From NCBI RefSeq assembly GCF_011683915.1, contig NZ_JAAQPH010000001.1, forward strand, positions 62,001-126,000: a stretch of DNA of 64,000 nucleotides, given 5' to 3'. A program made the translations under genes and the position numbers. A model generated the notes under the pieces. That model made no database searches. It was not told the origin of the DNA and saw nothing but the letters and a program-made list of their open reading frames with translations. This stretch comes from Pelagibius litoralis. GTDB lineage: Bacteria > Pseudomonadota > Alphaproteobacteria > Kiloniellales > Kiloniellaceae. Positions 56,776 through 64,000 of this stretch are shown here, in pieces. Each line of letters begins with the position of its first letter. Position 1 is the first letter of the stretch.

Positions 56776-57225
56776 ATGCCCCGGCTCCACCGCGCCCTTT
56801 TTCTGACGTCGCTTCTGTCCGCCAGCCTGTTTGGCGGCATTGCCCTGGCCGAGGAGAAACACCTTCCCGTCGGCCCGGCGAAGGTACGGGTCCTCGGTGC
56901 GAACCAGGCGCCGATCCTACCCAGGCGCTCGGTTAACTATCGCCAGGGTTCACACCTGCTGATGGAAGACGAGCGTCCGCTGCGCGAATTCGATCGTGAC
57001 CGGGGGCTGACCGATCTCTGTCGTGCCGGCCGCTTCCGGCAGAAGCGGGACCGCTTTCTGATGGTGCGTCTGGCCGGTTTTAACCACGGTGCGGTGGTCG
57101 GCGGGCACTGGGCGCTCTATGACCCTGAAGGCCTTGCCGTCCCGGATCTGGTCTATGCGGTTAAGGGCCAGGATACGGCGCGCTGCGAGGTCTACATCAT
57201 CAGGCATATGGCGCCGATCCGGTAA
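56776..57225 (+). CDS. Secreted protein, unknown function
   Basis: 149 residues with a signal peptide (about 1-25, cleavage near ALAEE). The mature part has a basic segment CRAGRFRQKRDRFLMVRLAGFNHGAVVGGHWALYDPEGLAVPDLVYAVKGQDTARCEVY with two cysteines that could form a disulfide. No family recognised. ATG 56776 fits the signal peptide. Transcribed in the same direction as the next gene, 143 bases away. Confidence 0.7.
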   Translation: MPRLHRALFLTSLLSASLFGGIALAEEKHLPVGPAKVRVLGANQAPILPRRSVNYRQGSHLLMEDERPLREFDRDRGLTDLCRAGRFRQKRDRFLMVRLAGFNHGAVVGGHWALYDPEGLAVPDLVYAVKGQDTARCEVYIIRHMAPIR

Positions 57226-57368
57226 CCGCCCATCCTGCTCGCAAACGTTGGAGAACAAGCGATAGATCGGTAACTAAAGCTACGCCGATTAACGCCTTCC
57301 TAAGCAGCCCGGCAATAGACTGATCTCTCATTCAGCCCCTTTTATCCAGCCAGGGATCAGCAAGCCGA

Positions 57369-57788
57369 ATGGTCAGCGCCGACGACAGACTGCAAGGAAT
57401 TGAAGCACGCTCTCTAGGCCGCTGGGGTGATCCGCGCCTGTTGTTGATCGTGCTGGTCATGGTGCTGGGGATCGCTGCGTCGGGCCTGTTGCTGGCCGGC
57501 CGAAGCGACCCGAGTGCCGACGCGGCTGACTGGTCCCTCAGTCAGTGGTTGTATGACCAGGGCTTCCGTCTCATACCGGGCGATCTGCCGCCGGGTGTCG
57601 GCGTCCAGGGGGGCGAACGTGACCTGGAATCGAAACCCTGGCATCAGCATCGTGTTTGCGGCCGCATTCTCCAGATTGTCGAGACAGCCTGCGGCTATGA
57701 GGCTGCGGACCGGGACTCAGAGGTCTACTGGGCCTGCGTGGCCGGCGAGTTGAAGTACACGATGTGGAGTGCCTACGGCTGCAGCTAG
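57369..57788 (+). CDS. Membrane-anchored protein, unknown function
   Basis: 139 residues: an N-terminal cytoplasmic tail, one transmembrane helix (about 24-44, LLLIVLVMVLGIAASGLLLAG) and a C-terminal domain with four cysteines (CGRILQIVETACGY, WACVAGELKYTMWSAYGC), probably disulfide-bonded in the periplasm. No family recognised. Confidence 0.65.
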   Translation: MVSADDRLQGIEARSLGRWGDPRLLLIVLVMVLGIAASGLLLAGRSDPSADAADWSLSQWLYDQGFRLIPGDLPPGVGVQGGERDLESKPWHQHRVCGRILQIVETACGYEAADRDSEVYWACVAGELKYTMWSAYGCS

Positions 57789-58029
57789 GGCTTGCGGGCC
57801 GGGGATAACGCAGCACGGCGCCACACCAGCTGGTTCCTCATCGCCAATTCACCAGTCCGGAGTAATTCAGGGCCCTGCTGCGAAGCCCCTGCCGCGAAAG
57901 CACGAAAGGGCCGCCCTGTGGCGACCCTTTCTGGGGCTGGAAACGGAGAACTTCCATGTGGCCGGGGAAGAGGAAGCTTCCGCTCTGTGACCGATGGCCC
58001 CGTGCAATCATCGGCGAAACGGCTCTCCT

Positions 58030-58293
58030 CTAATGAAGAGTGCTGATCCGCACCGCGTCGTCGCGGTAGTTCACCCCATGTGAGGTGGCCATAAAGGCGC
58101 GCTCCTGCTGCTGACGGTGAAGTGCGTGCAGCTCTCGGCCGAGGCTTTGAAAGAGATTGGTCTTCCAACACAGCAGCCGGCTCGACTTGTTGACGTGTAA
58201 CGGCTTCTTGCCGGGTCGGGCGGTATCGGCGTCAGATGGCAGCGCCGCAGTTTCGGCCCCCTGGCTTACTTTTTTCGTTGATTGGGTCCTCAT
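58030..58293 (-). CDS. Small protein, unknown function
   Basis: 87 residues. ATG 58293 has a good GGGAG six bases upstream, the main reason to accept it. The C-terminal half (LFQSLGRELHALHRQQQERAFMATSHGVNYRDDAVRIS) looks helical and charged, and the N-terminus is polar and low-complexity. No recognised domain. It lies alone between non-coding stretches (57789-58029 shows nothing I can support). Confidence 0.45.
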   Translation of the reverse strand: MRTQSTKKVSQGAETAALPSDADTARPGKKPLHVNKSSRLLCWKTNLFQSLGRELHALHRQQQERAFMATSHGVNYRDDAVRISTLH

Positions 58294-58605
58294 GAACTAC
58301 TCCCGTTCACACCACCGGAAACAACTTCCGCATCGCAAGGTTTCAAATTAGGTAACGAAGGTTAAATGAAGGTAAACCCTCGATGCCCCGGTTAGATAAA
58401 GGCCCCATGAACACAGTCTTGTCACAGCTGCCGATAAGTTGCCGCCAATAGCAGATCGAATTTTACTCAAAGCATGTACTGCCGCTCGACAATGATCGAC
58501 ATCGCACGACACGAAGGAGAGGTCACCGGCTGGTGGTCACCCAAGTTAAGCCTCAAACGCAGCAGTCGGACTGTGCGTTATCTGTGTCCCGGGCACAGAC
58601 GTGCG
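58294..58605. other. Intergenic stretch without a supported gene
   Basis: 312 bases. The part next to the gene on its left is AT-rich and should carry that gene's promoter on the minus strand. An 83-codon frame at 58474-58725 overlaps the end but has no ribosome-binding site or protein-like composition. The short palindrome TCTGTG-N7-CACAGA lies at 58581-58599. Confidence 0.4.
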
Positions 58606-58686
58606 TCAGGACGCGCCGGATCCTTGGATCAGGCTGCTGAGGCCCCAGAGGGCGAAATAGGTGAAAAGGATAAGCCGAATGAGCAT
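58606..58686 (-). CDS. Candidate 26-residue membrane peptide
   Basis: Short frame from ATG 58686 to TGA 58608-58606 encoding MLIRLILFTYFALWGLSSLI followed by six polar residues. One hydrophobic helix covers nearly the whole peptide. AGGA lies about nine bases before the ATG. Such tiny single-helix proteins often join membrane complexes. There is no homology evidence. Confidence 0.4.
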   Translation of the reverse strand: MLIRLILFTYFALWGLSSLIQGSGAS

Positions 58687-58969
58687 CTTGCTGCTTCCTG
58701 CGTGACTACATGTCAATCACGCTAGGATCTCACAAGATGATTAAGAATGCGTTTTGTCACAACTTCGATGTTTTCTTGATTTCAGTCGTCTCCAGGGCAG
58801 GCCGCAAGTAAATCTCTCAAATGTTTTGAATGCTTTAGCCTTCCCTTAAGCACCTGCTGGCTAGGATCACCGCAGCGTTTGTTTTGATCAAACGGGGACA
58901 GGATTGTCCGGACCGTCGCGGTAAAACGCCGCTGCCGGGGCCTTCCCCCCGCGATGCGGAGAATCAGTA
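58687..58969. promoter_or_regulatory. Intergenic region upstream of the TPR lipoprotein gene
   Basis: 283 bases with no gene seen. AT-rich to about 58860, then a dyad CGTTTG-N7-CAAACG at 58876-58894 about 75 bases before the TPR gene start. Likely holds the promoter of the TPR gene and, on the other strand, of the small peptide. Confidence 0.4.
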
Positions 58970-60235
58970 ATGATACATGGAGCTATCGGACGCCGTTTGC
59001 GGCGGATTGCCGGCGCCCTGGTGCTGGGCGGCCTTGCCGCCGGCTGCGCAGGGACTTCGCAGGGACCAACGGCCTACGCCCCGGCGGACTTCGGCAAGGA
59101 CGATGCAAGCCGGGCGGAACGCCTGGTTCGCTATTGCGACCGCCTGGCCGGGGAAGGCAAGCTGATCACCGCCCTTGGCCTCTGCGCGCGGGCGCACGAG
59201 CTGAACCCGGAAGATGCCGATACGATGATGCGGATCGCAGGGCTCTTGCAAGCCATGGATCGCGATGATGCGGCCGCGCAGACCTACACGGCCCTGCTGG
59301 CGCGGCATCCCGGTCACCACGAGGCGCTGTACAGCCTTGGCAAAGTCTACATGGAATCAGGCGAGGCCATGATGGCGGCTGTCCAGTTCAACCGTGCCGT
59401 GGAGAAGAAGCCGGAAGATCCGCGCCCCTATAACGCCCTGGGCATCATTCGCGATCAGGCCGGTGAGCACCAGGCCGCCCAGGCGCTTTACCGCTCGGCG
59501 CTGGAGCGTGACCCTTACTATCTCTCTGCGCGGAACAATCTCGGCCTGTCGCTGGCCTTGAACGGCAATCGCGACGAGGCGATCGATGTTCTGGCGGAAG
59601 CCGCCGTCGAGCCCGGTGCGGACGAGACGGTCCTGCATAACCTTGAGGCCGCTTACGCGGCGACGACGGCCGCCTTGCCGATCGACAACGGCGCGCCTTC
59701 GGGTCCGATGGCGCCGGAAGGCGCACCCCAGGGTATCGACCGCCCTGTAAAGCCGGTGGTCATCAAGCCGCCGCAAAACGATGGTTTGCCGGAGGAGGGG
59801 CCGGGCAGCAGCCCGGGTGACGTGCCGCAGGCGCACGACAATCCAATCCCCCTGATGATGCCGAAGACGGCGGGCGAGCCCGAGCAGAGCGGGGCCCTGC
59901 AGCCCGACGACCTTGGCGAAGCAGCGGGTATCGAGGAAGTGGACGGAGCGCTGTCGGTCATAGCCGCCGCGGTAACCCGCCTGCTGGAGCCGCCTGAATG
60001 GGCGGACTTCGAACCGGGCGAGTTGCTGGCCGCATTGCCGCCGGCGGTGCCGGTCGCGGTCCCGGCCCAGGTCCCGGTTTTGGATAGCGAGGCTCCGTTA
60101 GACACGCCGGCGACTTTGGCTCCGATGCAGATTGAGGTCTTTGATGAGGACCTGAGTTCGGTCGAGCGGCCGGCGAGGGTCGATCCTTACTATCTGTCGA
60201 TGTTGATTGTGAACGACGCGGGGTCGAACGTTTAG
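58970..60235 (+). CDS. TPR-repeat lipoprotein
   Basis: 421 residues. Signal peptide with the lipobox AAGC (cysteine near residue 26). Tetratricopeptide repeats cover about residues 50-215 (for example ALYSLGKVYMESGEAMMAAVQFNRAVEKKPEDPRPYNALG and ALYRSALERDPYYLSARNNLGLSLALNGNRDEAIDVL). A long Pro/Ala/Glu-rich region follows, then a conserved-looking C-terminus. It resembles TadD-type pilus lipoproteins, but no tad gene is present, so the role is open. Ends at a strong terminator. Confidence 0.85.
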   Translation: MIHGAIGRRLRRIAGALVLGGLAAGCAGTSQGPTAYAPADFGKDDASRAERLVRYCDRLAGEGKLITALGLCARAHELNPEDADTMMRIAGLLQAMDRDDAAAQTYTALLARHPGHHEALYSLGKVYMESGEAMMAAVQFNRAVEKKPEDPRPYNALGIIRDQAGEHQAAQALYRSALERDPYYLSARNNLGLSLALNGNRDEAIDVLAEAAVEPGADETVLHNLEAAYAATTAALPIDNGAPSGPMAPEGAPQGIDRPVKPVVIKPPQNDGLPEEGPGSSPGDVPQAHDNPIPLMMPKTAGEPEQSGALQPDDLGEAAGIEEVDGALSVIAAAVTRLLEPPEWADFEPGELLAALPPAVPVAVPAQVPVLDSEAPLDTPATLAPMQIEVFDEDLSSVERPARVDPYYLSMLIVNDAGSNV

Positions 60236-60256
60236 GCGCTTTACCCCGCCCAAGCT

Positions 60257-60293
60257 AAAGGCCCCGTCCACGATTGTGGCGGGGCCTTTTTCA
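60257..60293 (+). terminator. Rho-independent terminator after the TPR gene
   Basis: AAAGGCCCCG and CGGGGCCTTT pair, extended by CCAC/GTGG with one bulged T (60257-60290), followed by more Ts. Confidence 0.9.
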
Positions 60294-60324
60294 TTGGGCT
60301 CTGTTGTCTGTCGACCCTTGTCGA

Positions 60325-61809
60325 TCAGCGCGTGCAGGTGATTTCCTCAAAACCGTCGCAGAGGAACTTGTCACAGATGGTTCCGCTGCCGATGAAGACG
60401 GTTGGGTAGAGCGCGCCGATGTTCTCTTCCTGCGACCAGCGCGCTGCGCTGCTGAAACCTTTGTTCTGGCACCAGGTCCTTGCTGCCGGATCGCCGCAGC
60501 CCTGATCGTTGTCCAGGCAGAAATTCAGCCGATAGACCTGATGAACGGGGAAACGAAAGGTCTCTTCCTGCGGCCCGCTGGGCACCCGCTGTGGCGCTGT
60601 CACTGCGGGCTGCACGGGTACCGGCTGTACCTGCGGGCTGGGCTGCAGTGCCTGTTGCTGCTGGGCCGGTGCGCCCGGCGGTGCAGGCTGCAGCCCGCCG
60701 CCTGCTTGTGCCGGCGGGCTGGTCACCGGTGCGGGCGCCTGAGGCTGCAGGCCCTGGCTGCTTGGGGCGGCGGGGGCAGGGGTTGCTGCTGCCGGTGCAG
60801 TCTGGCCTTGTGAGGTGAAGGTGCTGCCGGGAGCGGGTGCGGCGGCTGCCGGAGCGGCAGGAACCGCCGAGGCGACGGAGGGTGATTCCAGATAGGGGTC
60901 CAGCGGGCCGCGCTGATAGCGGATCAGAACCGATTTGGCGCGGCGGTCAAAGTTGAAGTCCTTCAGCTTGTGGCGTGCCGGCCGGCCATCGTCACTGCTG
61001 GTCAGGGTGATGGAGGGGCCGGTGCATCCCGGGCCGGAAAAGACGGTTGCCGTGAAGCGGTGATCGATCCCTTGATAGCGCTCGCTGAAGTTGCCCGGCT
61101 GCAGGGCCACGGCTTCGCTAAGGCGCGTAAACTTCGGGGCATCCGCACCGGCGCCATAGCTGCTTGCCGGCAGGGTGAGGTCGGTACAGGCCTCGCGCTT
61201 CGGCGGGTTCGGCACCGGGACAAAGAGGCGGTTGAAATAGCTCTGATCCTCGGAGCGTTCGCAGCCGCGATTGTAGTAGCTGCGACGTTCCAGCAACAGG
61301 AAGCCGGGCGGCGGCCCGAGATCGCGGCGATAGGCGATCACCGAGGAGTAATCGTTGCTCTGGACCTCGCCGGTCTCGTAGGGCTGATCGGCGGGCAGTG
61401 CGGTACGGGGCTCAAAGTCAGCCGTCAGGCCGAGCCACCAGGCTTTGGGATTGTCGCGGCTGCCCAGGTTCGGTCCGCAGGCGTCGTCACGGCTGGCGAA
61501 GTAGGGGCGTTGAAACAGAATGACGCCAAGCTGCGGATCGACTTTCAATGAGGCGATTTTCTCATTGAGCTCGTCGCCGACAAAAGGGATCGCCTGATAG
61601 GGCTGATCCGCCGCCAACGTCAGAGTCTTGGATTGGCCGGTGAAATTCGGCCCGGTGTAGAAGGTGGCGCCGCTCGCCGCCGGGCCGCTGTCCTGGCCGC
61701 TGGCCCCAAACGGCAAGACCACGGCTGCCGCCGCCATCGCCAGGCAGCTGCTTTTCAACGCCATCTTCCAACTCGTCATCTTGACCTGTCTTGCGACCTT
61801 AACGCTCAT
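60325..61809 (-). CDS. Secreted crystallin-like protein with cysteine-rich C-terminal module
   Basis: 494 residues with a signal peptide (about 1-38). An N-terminal Greek-key region (about 45-120, ATFYTGPNFTGQSKTLTL...NEKIASLKVDP) and a second one (about 255-310, ATVFSGPGCTGPSITLTSSDDG...RRAKSVLIRY) follow the beta/gamma-crystallin pattern. A Pro/Ala/Gln-rich linker (about 320-415) leads to a C-terminal module with six cysteines (LNFCLDNDQGCGDPAARTWCQNKGF...GTICDKFLCDGFEEITC). No function assigned. The start may be M11 or M16 instead. Confidence 0.75.
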   Translation of the reverse strand: MSVKVARQVKMTSWKMALKSSCLAMAAAAVVLPFGASGQDSGPAASGATFYTGPNFTGQSKTLTLAADQPYQAIPFVGDELNEKIASLKVDPQLGVILFQRPYFASRDDACGPNLGSRDNPKAWWLGLTADFEPRTALPADQPYETGEVQSNDYSSVIAYRRDLGPPPGFLLLERRSYYNRGCERSEDQSYFNRLFVPVPNPPKREACTDLTLPASSYGAGADAPKFTRLSEAVALQPGNFSERYQGIDHRFTATVFSGPGCTGPSITLTSSDDGRPARHKLKDFNFDRRAKSVLIRYQRGPLDPYLESPSVASAVPAAPAAAAPAPGSTFTSQGQTAPAAATPAPAAPSSQGLQPQAPAPVTSPPAQAGGGLQPAPPGAPAQQQQALQPSPQVQPVPVQPAVTAPQRVPSGPQEETFRFPVHQVYRLNFCLDNDQGCGDPAARTWCQNKGFSSAARWSQEENIGALYPTVFIGSGTICDKFLCDGFEEITCTR

Positions 61810-62059
61810 TCAACGACCCCCAACTGTGGCCTAGGCTCTTTGGCCCGCCATTCAAATAATACACTGACTGCACCTCAACCGGCGCCTGGCCCGTCATTTC
61901 CCCGTCTGCCCGAAGGCCTCTCCAAAACGACCTGCTCCAAAGCGACCTGCCAGAGCTCTTAAGCCGCCGCAGGATCACCGATTGTGGACAGTGTCGCCCA
62001 GGCGCATCAGACTGGGATATGCCTGCACTTTCGCGAATCCTGGCCCTGCCCGCAAGACT

Positions 62060-62596
62060 ATGACCTCTCTCTCAATTCCGCCAGTGACACTGGTGCTTGG
62101 CGGGGCAAGATCCGGCAAGTCCGCTCATGCCGAGAAGCTTGTGGAAGGTCAGCCGGCAGGCTGGATCTACCTGGCCACGGCGACGGCCGGCGATGGGGAG
62201 ATGGCTGAGCGCATCAACCGGCACCGCGAACGGCGGGGCGATGGTTGGCGCACCGTCGAGGAACCGCTGGACCTGACAGCAGTCCTGCAGGCCGAAACCA
62301 GCGCCAATTCTGTTATCCTCGTCGATTGTCTTACTCTTTGGCTTTCCAATATCTTATTTGCTGAATTGGATGTGGAACATGAAATTAAGCGACTGGTCGA
62401 ATGCCTGCCAGGGCTGGCCGGTCCGGTGGTGCTGGTTTCCAATGAAGTCGGTCTTGGGATTGTCCCGGACAACGCCTTGGCGCGACGCTTCCGCGACGAT
62501 GCCGGCAGGCTGAATCAGGCCGTGGCCGCGGCGGCGGATTCCGTGATTTTTGTTGCGGCGGGACTGCCGCTGTCCCTGAAGCAACCATCAGCCTGA
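62060..62596 (+). CDS. cobP: Adenosylcobinamide kinase / guanylyltransferase
   Basis: 178-residue bifunctional cobalamin enzyme (CobU/CobP) that phosphorylates adenosylcobinamide and transfers GMP. Visible are P-loop GGARSGKS at 14-21, YLATATAGDGEMAERINRHRERRGDGWRTVEEP (the GMP-binding histidine region), LVDCLTLWLSN and SNEVGLGIVPDNALARRFRDDAGRLNQAVA. ATG 62060 begins the conserved core; the upstream frame has no family features. It is convergent with cobD. Confidence 0.95.
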   Translation: MTSLSIPPVTLVLGGARSGKSAHAEKLVEGQPAGWIYLATATAGDGEMAERINRHRERRGDGWRTVEEPLDLTAVLQAETSANSVILVDCLTLWLSNILFAELDVEHEIKRLVECLPGLAGPVVLVSNEVGLGIVPDNALARRFRDDAGRLNQAVAAAADSVIFVAAGLPLSLKQPSA

Positions 62597-62619
62597 GCGC
62601 GGTCTAATCGACCTGACTA

Positions 62620-63567
62620 TCAAACCATGAGCAGGGCGGCGGCCAGCAGGGCAAAGAGCAGACCGCCGGCGGCCAGATAGAGGTCCAGAACCCGGCCCAG
62701 ATCTTCCACAGTCACCGCGCTGCGTCCGTCGCCCATCCAGGCATCCTCCACCAGCTGTCCGGCGTAGTGCCGCGGCCCGGCCAAGGCCAGCCCCAGGCCG
62801 CCGGCAAGGGCTGCTTCCTGCCAGCCGGCATTGGGGGAGCGGTGCCGGGGGGCATCGCGCAGCATCGAACGCCATGCGCTTCCGGCATTGGCGCCCGGAA
62901 CCAGGAGAGCCGCGACGATAAAGAGCAGGCCGGCCAGCCGGGCAGGAAGGTAGTTGGCCAGGTCGTCGAGCTTTGCGGCGCCCTTGCCAAAGGCTTCGTA
63001 GCGGGCGTTGCGGTGGCCGATCATGCTGTCCAGCGTGTTGATCGCCTTGTAGGCCAGCAAGCCGGGGAAACCCAGGAGGAGGTACCAGAAGACCGGCGCC
63101 ACGAAACCGTCGGAGAAGTTCTCCGCCGCGGACTCTGCCGCCGCCCGGGCAACGCCGGCATGATCGAGGCTGTTGGGGTCCCGCCCGACGATATGGCCGA
63201 CAGCGCTGCGCCCTGCCTCAAGGCTGTCCGCCAACCCATTCGCGACTGCCTTGACGGCGTCATAGAGACCGCGAAACGCCAGCAGGCTGCTGGCGAGAAT
63301 TGCTTCCAAGATCCATCCGAAGGGCATCTTCTGCAGCCCGCTGTGAAGCGCCAGGCCGATTGCGGCGCATCCCAACACCACCATCGCCGTGCAGAGCAGG
63401 CCGAGTAAGATCCGGCGGTCGCGAGACAGCTGCTGGCGGTTCAGCAAGTTTTCCAACCTGGCGATGCCGCGGCCGATCAGGACCACCGGGTGCGGCAGCA
63501 GGCGGTAGAGCCATTTCGGATCGCCCAGCAGCAGGTCGAACACCATGGCGAGCAGCAGGATCGCCAT
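62620..63567 (-). CDS. cobD: Adenosylcobinamide-phosphate synthase
   Basis: 315-residue membrane protein (CobD/CbiB) that attaches the aminopropanol arm to adenosylcobyric acid. Visible are LGDPKWLYRLLPHPVVLIGR, DAVKAVANGLADSLEAGRSAVGHIVGRDPNSLDHAGVARAAAESAAENFSDGFVAPVFWYLLLGFPGLLAYKAINTLDSMIGHRNARYEAFGKGAAKLDDLANYLPARL. ATG 63567 is chosen; the frame extends to a TTG at 63627. It is convergent with cobP. Confidence 0.93.
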   Translation of the reverse strand: MAILLLAMVFDLLLGDPKWLYRLLPHPVVLIGRGIARLENLLNRQQLSRDRRILLGLLCTAMVVLGCAAIGLALHSGLQKMPFGWILEAILASSLLAFRGLYDAVKAVANGLADSLEAGRSAVGHIVGRDPNSLDHAGVARAAAESAAENFSDGFVAPVFWYLLLGFPGLLAYKAINTLDSMIGHRNARYEAFGKGAAKLDDLANYLPARLAGLLFIVAALLVPGANAGSAWRSMLRDAPRHRSPNAGWQEAALAGGLGLALAGPRHYAGQLVEDAWMGDGRSAVTVEDLGRVLDLYLAAGGLLFALLAAALLMV

Positions 63568-63731
63568 AGCCGCATTGAGGTTGGCGGAAACTGATCCTTC
63601 AGAGTCGACTATCAGGTTCAAGAACAAAGCTGCAGCCTGCTTCCGGCTTAGTAACTGGTGCGCACAATATCAGCGATTGATGCCGCTCGGCACGCCATCT
63701 CTCGGTTGGGATCGGCGGTTCAATTGCCGCT

Positions 63732-64000
63732 TCACTGGTCCACCAGCGCCTCGCGATAGGGGAAGAGCGCCGGGGTGCCGCCGGTATGCAGAAAGACGAT
63801 CGTATCGTCTTGGGAGAAGCGCCCGGCGCGGATCATGCCGATGAGCCCGGCCATGGCCTTGCCGCTGTAGACCGGGTCGAGCAGCAGTCCCTCCAGCTTT
63901 GCGCAGAGGCTGATGGCGTCGCGCATTTCCGTGGTCGGCAGGCCGTAGGCGTCTCCGGCATAGCCGGGTTCCAGTCTGACGCTGTCTTCCGGAAGCTGGC
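63732..64000 (-). CDS. D-cysteine desulfhydrase / ACC-deaminase family (5' part outside window)
   Basis: C-terminal 89 residues of a PLP enzyme: DSVRLEPGYAGDAYGLPTTEMRDAI, LLLDPVYSGKAMAGLIGMIRAGRFSQDDTIVFLHTGGTPALFPYREAL. The SGKAMAGLI and FLHTGGTPALFPY blocks are those of D-cysteine desulfhydrase and 1-aminocyclopropane-1-carboxylate deaminase. The frame is open to the window edge, so the PLP-lysine region is not visible. It points away from cobD. Confidence 0.88.
   Translation of the reverse strand, partial: QLPEDSVRLEPGYAGDAYGLPTTEMRDAISLCAKLEGLLLDPVYSGKAMAGLIGMIRAGRFSQDDTIVFLHTGGTPALFPYREALVDQ

Noticed and set aside
57785-58171. A 128-codon minus-strand frame and an 84-codon plus-strand frame after the membrane-anchored protein
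   Set aside because: Arg/Pro/Ser-rich, no clear start signal, and they overlap each other and the better start at 58293.
58474-58725. An 83-codon plus-strand frame
   Set aside because: No ribosome-binding site, low protein-like quality, and it overlaps the better supported minus-strand peptide.
58970-60235. Tad pilus locus suggested by the TadD-like TPR lipoprotein
   Set aside because: No tadA, tadB, tadC, cpaC or pilin gene is nearby; TPR lipoproteins occur in many settings.
61810-62059. Possible cobalamin riboswitch before cobP (CCCCCAACTGT at about 61814 and GACCTGCC near 61945)
   Set aside because: Only scattered fragments resemble conserved elements; the core with its GGGAA and paired regions is not found.
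1-64000. CRISPR arrays, prophage, insertion sequences, toxin-antitoxin pairs
   Set aside because: No regular direct repeats with spacers, no transposase, integrase or phage structural genes, and no recognised toxin-antitoxin pair were seen.

Overview
The window looks like a stretch of chromosome from a free-living alphaproteobacterium, most likely Rhodospirillales sensu lato (Kiloniellales-like). The evidence is high GC with NNG/C third positions, the rpiB-glyA-nrdR-ribD-ribE-ribBX-ribH-nusB-thiL order, the yceD-rpmF-plsX-fabH-ihfA-merR order, the alaC-hom-glpX-recJ order, a class I PHA synthase and a K+-insensitive H+-pyrophosphatase. The genus is an inference. I see no phage, transposase, CRISPR array, rRNA or plasmid replication gene; the window is mainly core genome with hypothetical and secreted proteins between the conserved blocks.

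Layout. 1-4.1 kb: acyl-CoA catabolism (3-hydroxyisobutyryl-CoA hydrolase, 3-hydroxyisobutyrate dehydrogenase, an LdtR-like MarR regulator, glutaryl-CoA dehydrogenase). 4.4-7.1 kb: a porin, a small lipoprotein and a LysR regulator. 7.1-15.3 kb: rpiB, glyA, nrdR and the riboflavin genes with nusB, thiL and a lone FliL-like protein. 15.4-19.6 kb: an MFS transporter, hppA with a strong terminator, a repeat-like palindrome pair and bamE. 19.7-24.4 kb: a cytochrome bc1 chaperone, yceD-rpmF-plsX-fabH-ihfA-merR and tRNA-Pro. 24.5-32.6 kb: YdcF-like, SPOR and HerA-like proteins, cutA, an MFS transporter, a VOC protein and a secreted protein of unknown family. 32.6-36.4 kb (minus strand): an enoyl-CoA hydratase, MscS channel, CoA-binding protein and metY in one direction. 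36.5-41.8 kb: a thioesterase, rplM-rpsI, gamma carbonic anhydrase, phaC and an OmpA-type lipoprotein. 42-48.5 kb: alaC-hom-glpX-recJ, a DUF1194 protein and tRNA-Glu. 48.7-50.8 kb: a metzincin-like protease, a GNAT protein and a small protein. 51.1-56.7 kb: a full branched-chain amino acid ABC transporter (livHMGF, a DUF6867 membrane protein, livK). 56.8-64 kb: hypothetical secreted or membrane proteins, a TPR lipoprotein, a crystallin-like secreted protein, and cobalamin genes (cobP, cobD) ending in a truncated D-cysteine desulfhydrase-like gene.

How the genes fit together. The Liv transporter, the valine-degradation pair and glutaryl-CoA dehydrogenase fit a cell that imports and oxidises amino acids, with PHA synthase as a carbon store. 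The riboflavin operon lacks a working GTP cyclohydrolase II, because its RibBA protein is the RibBX variant, so a separate ribA should lie elsewhere in the genome. No clear undescribed multi-gene system is present. The best leads are single items: a metzincin with a lysine-rich tail, a crystallin-like protein with a cysteine-rich C-terminal module, a 26-residue membrane peptide, a palindrome doublet beside bamE, and a HerA ATPase without NurA.
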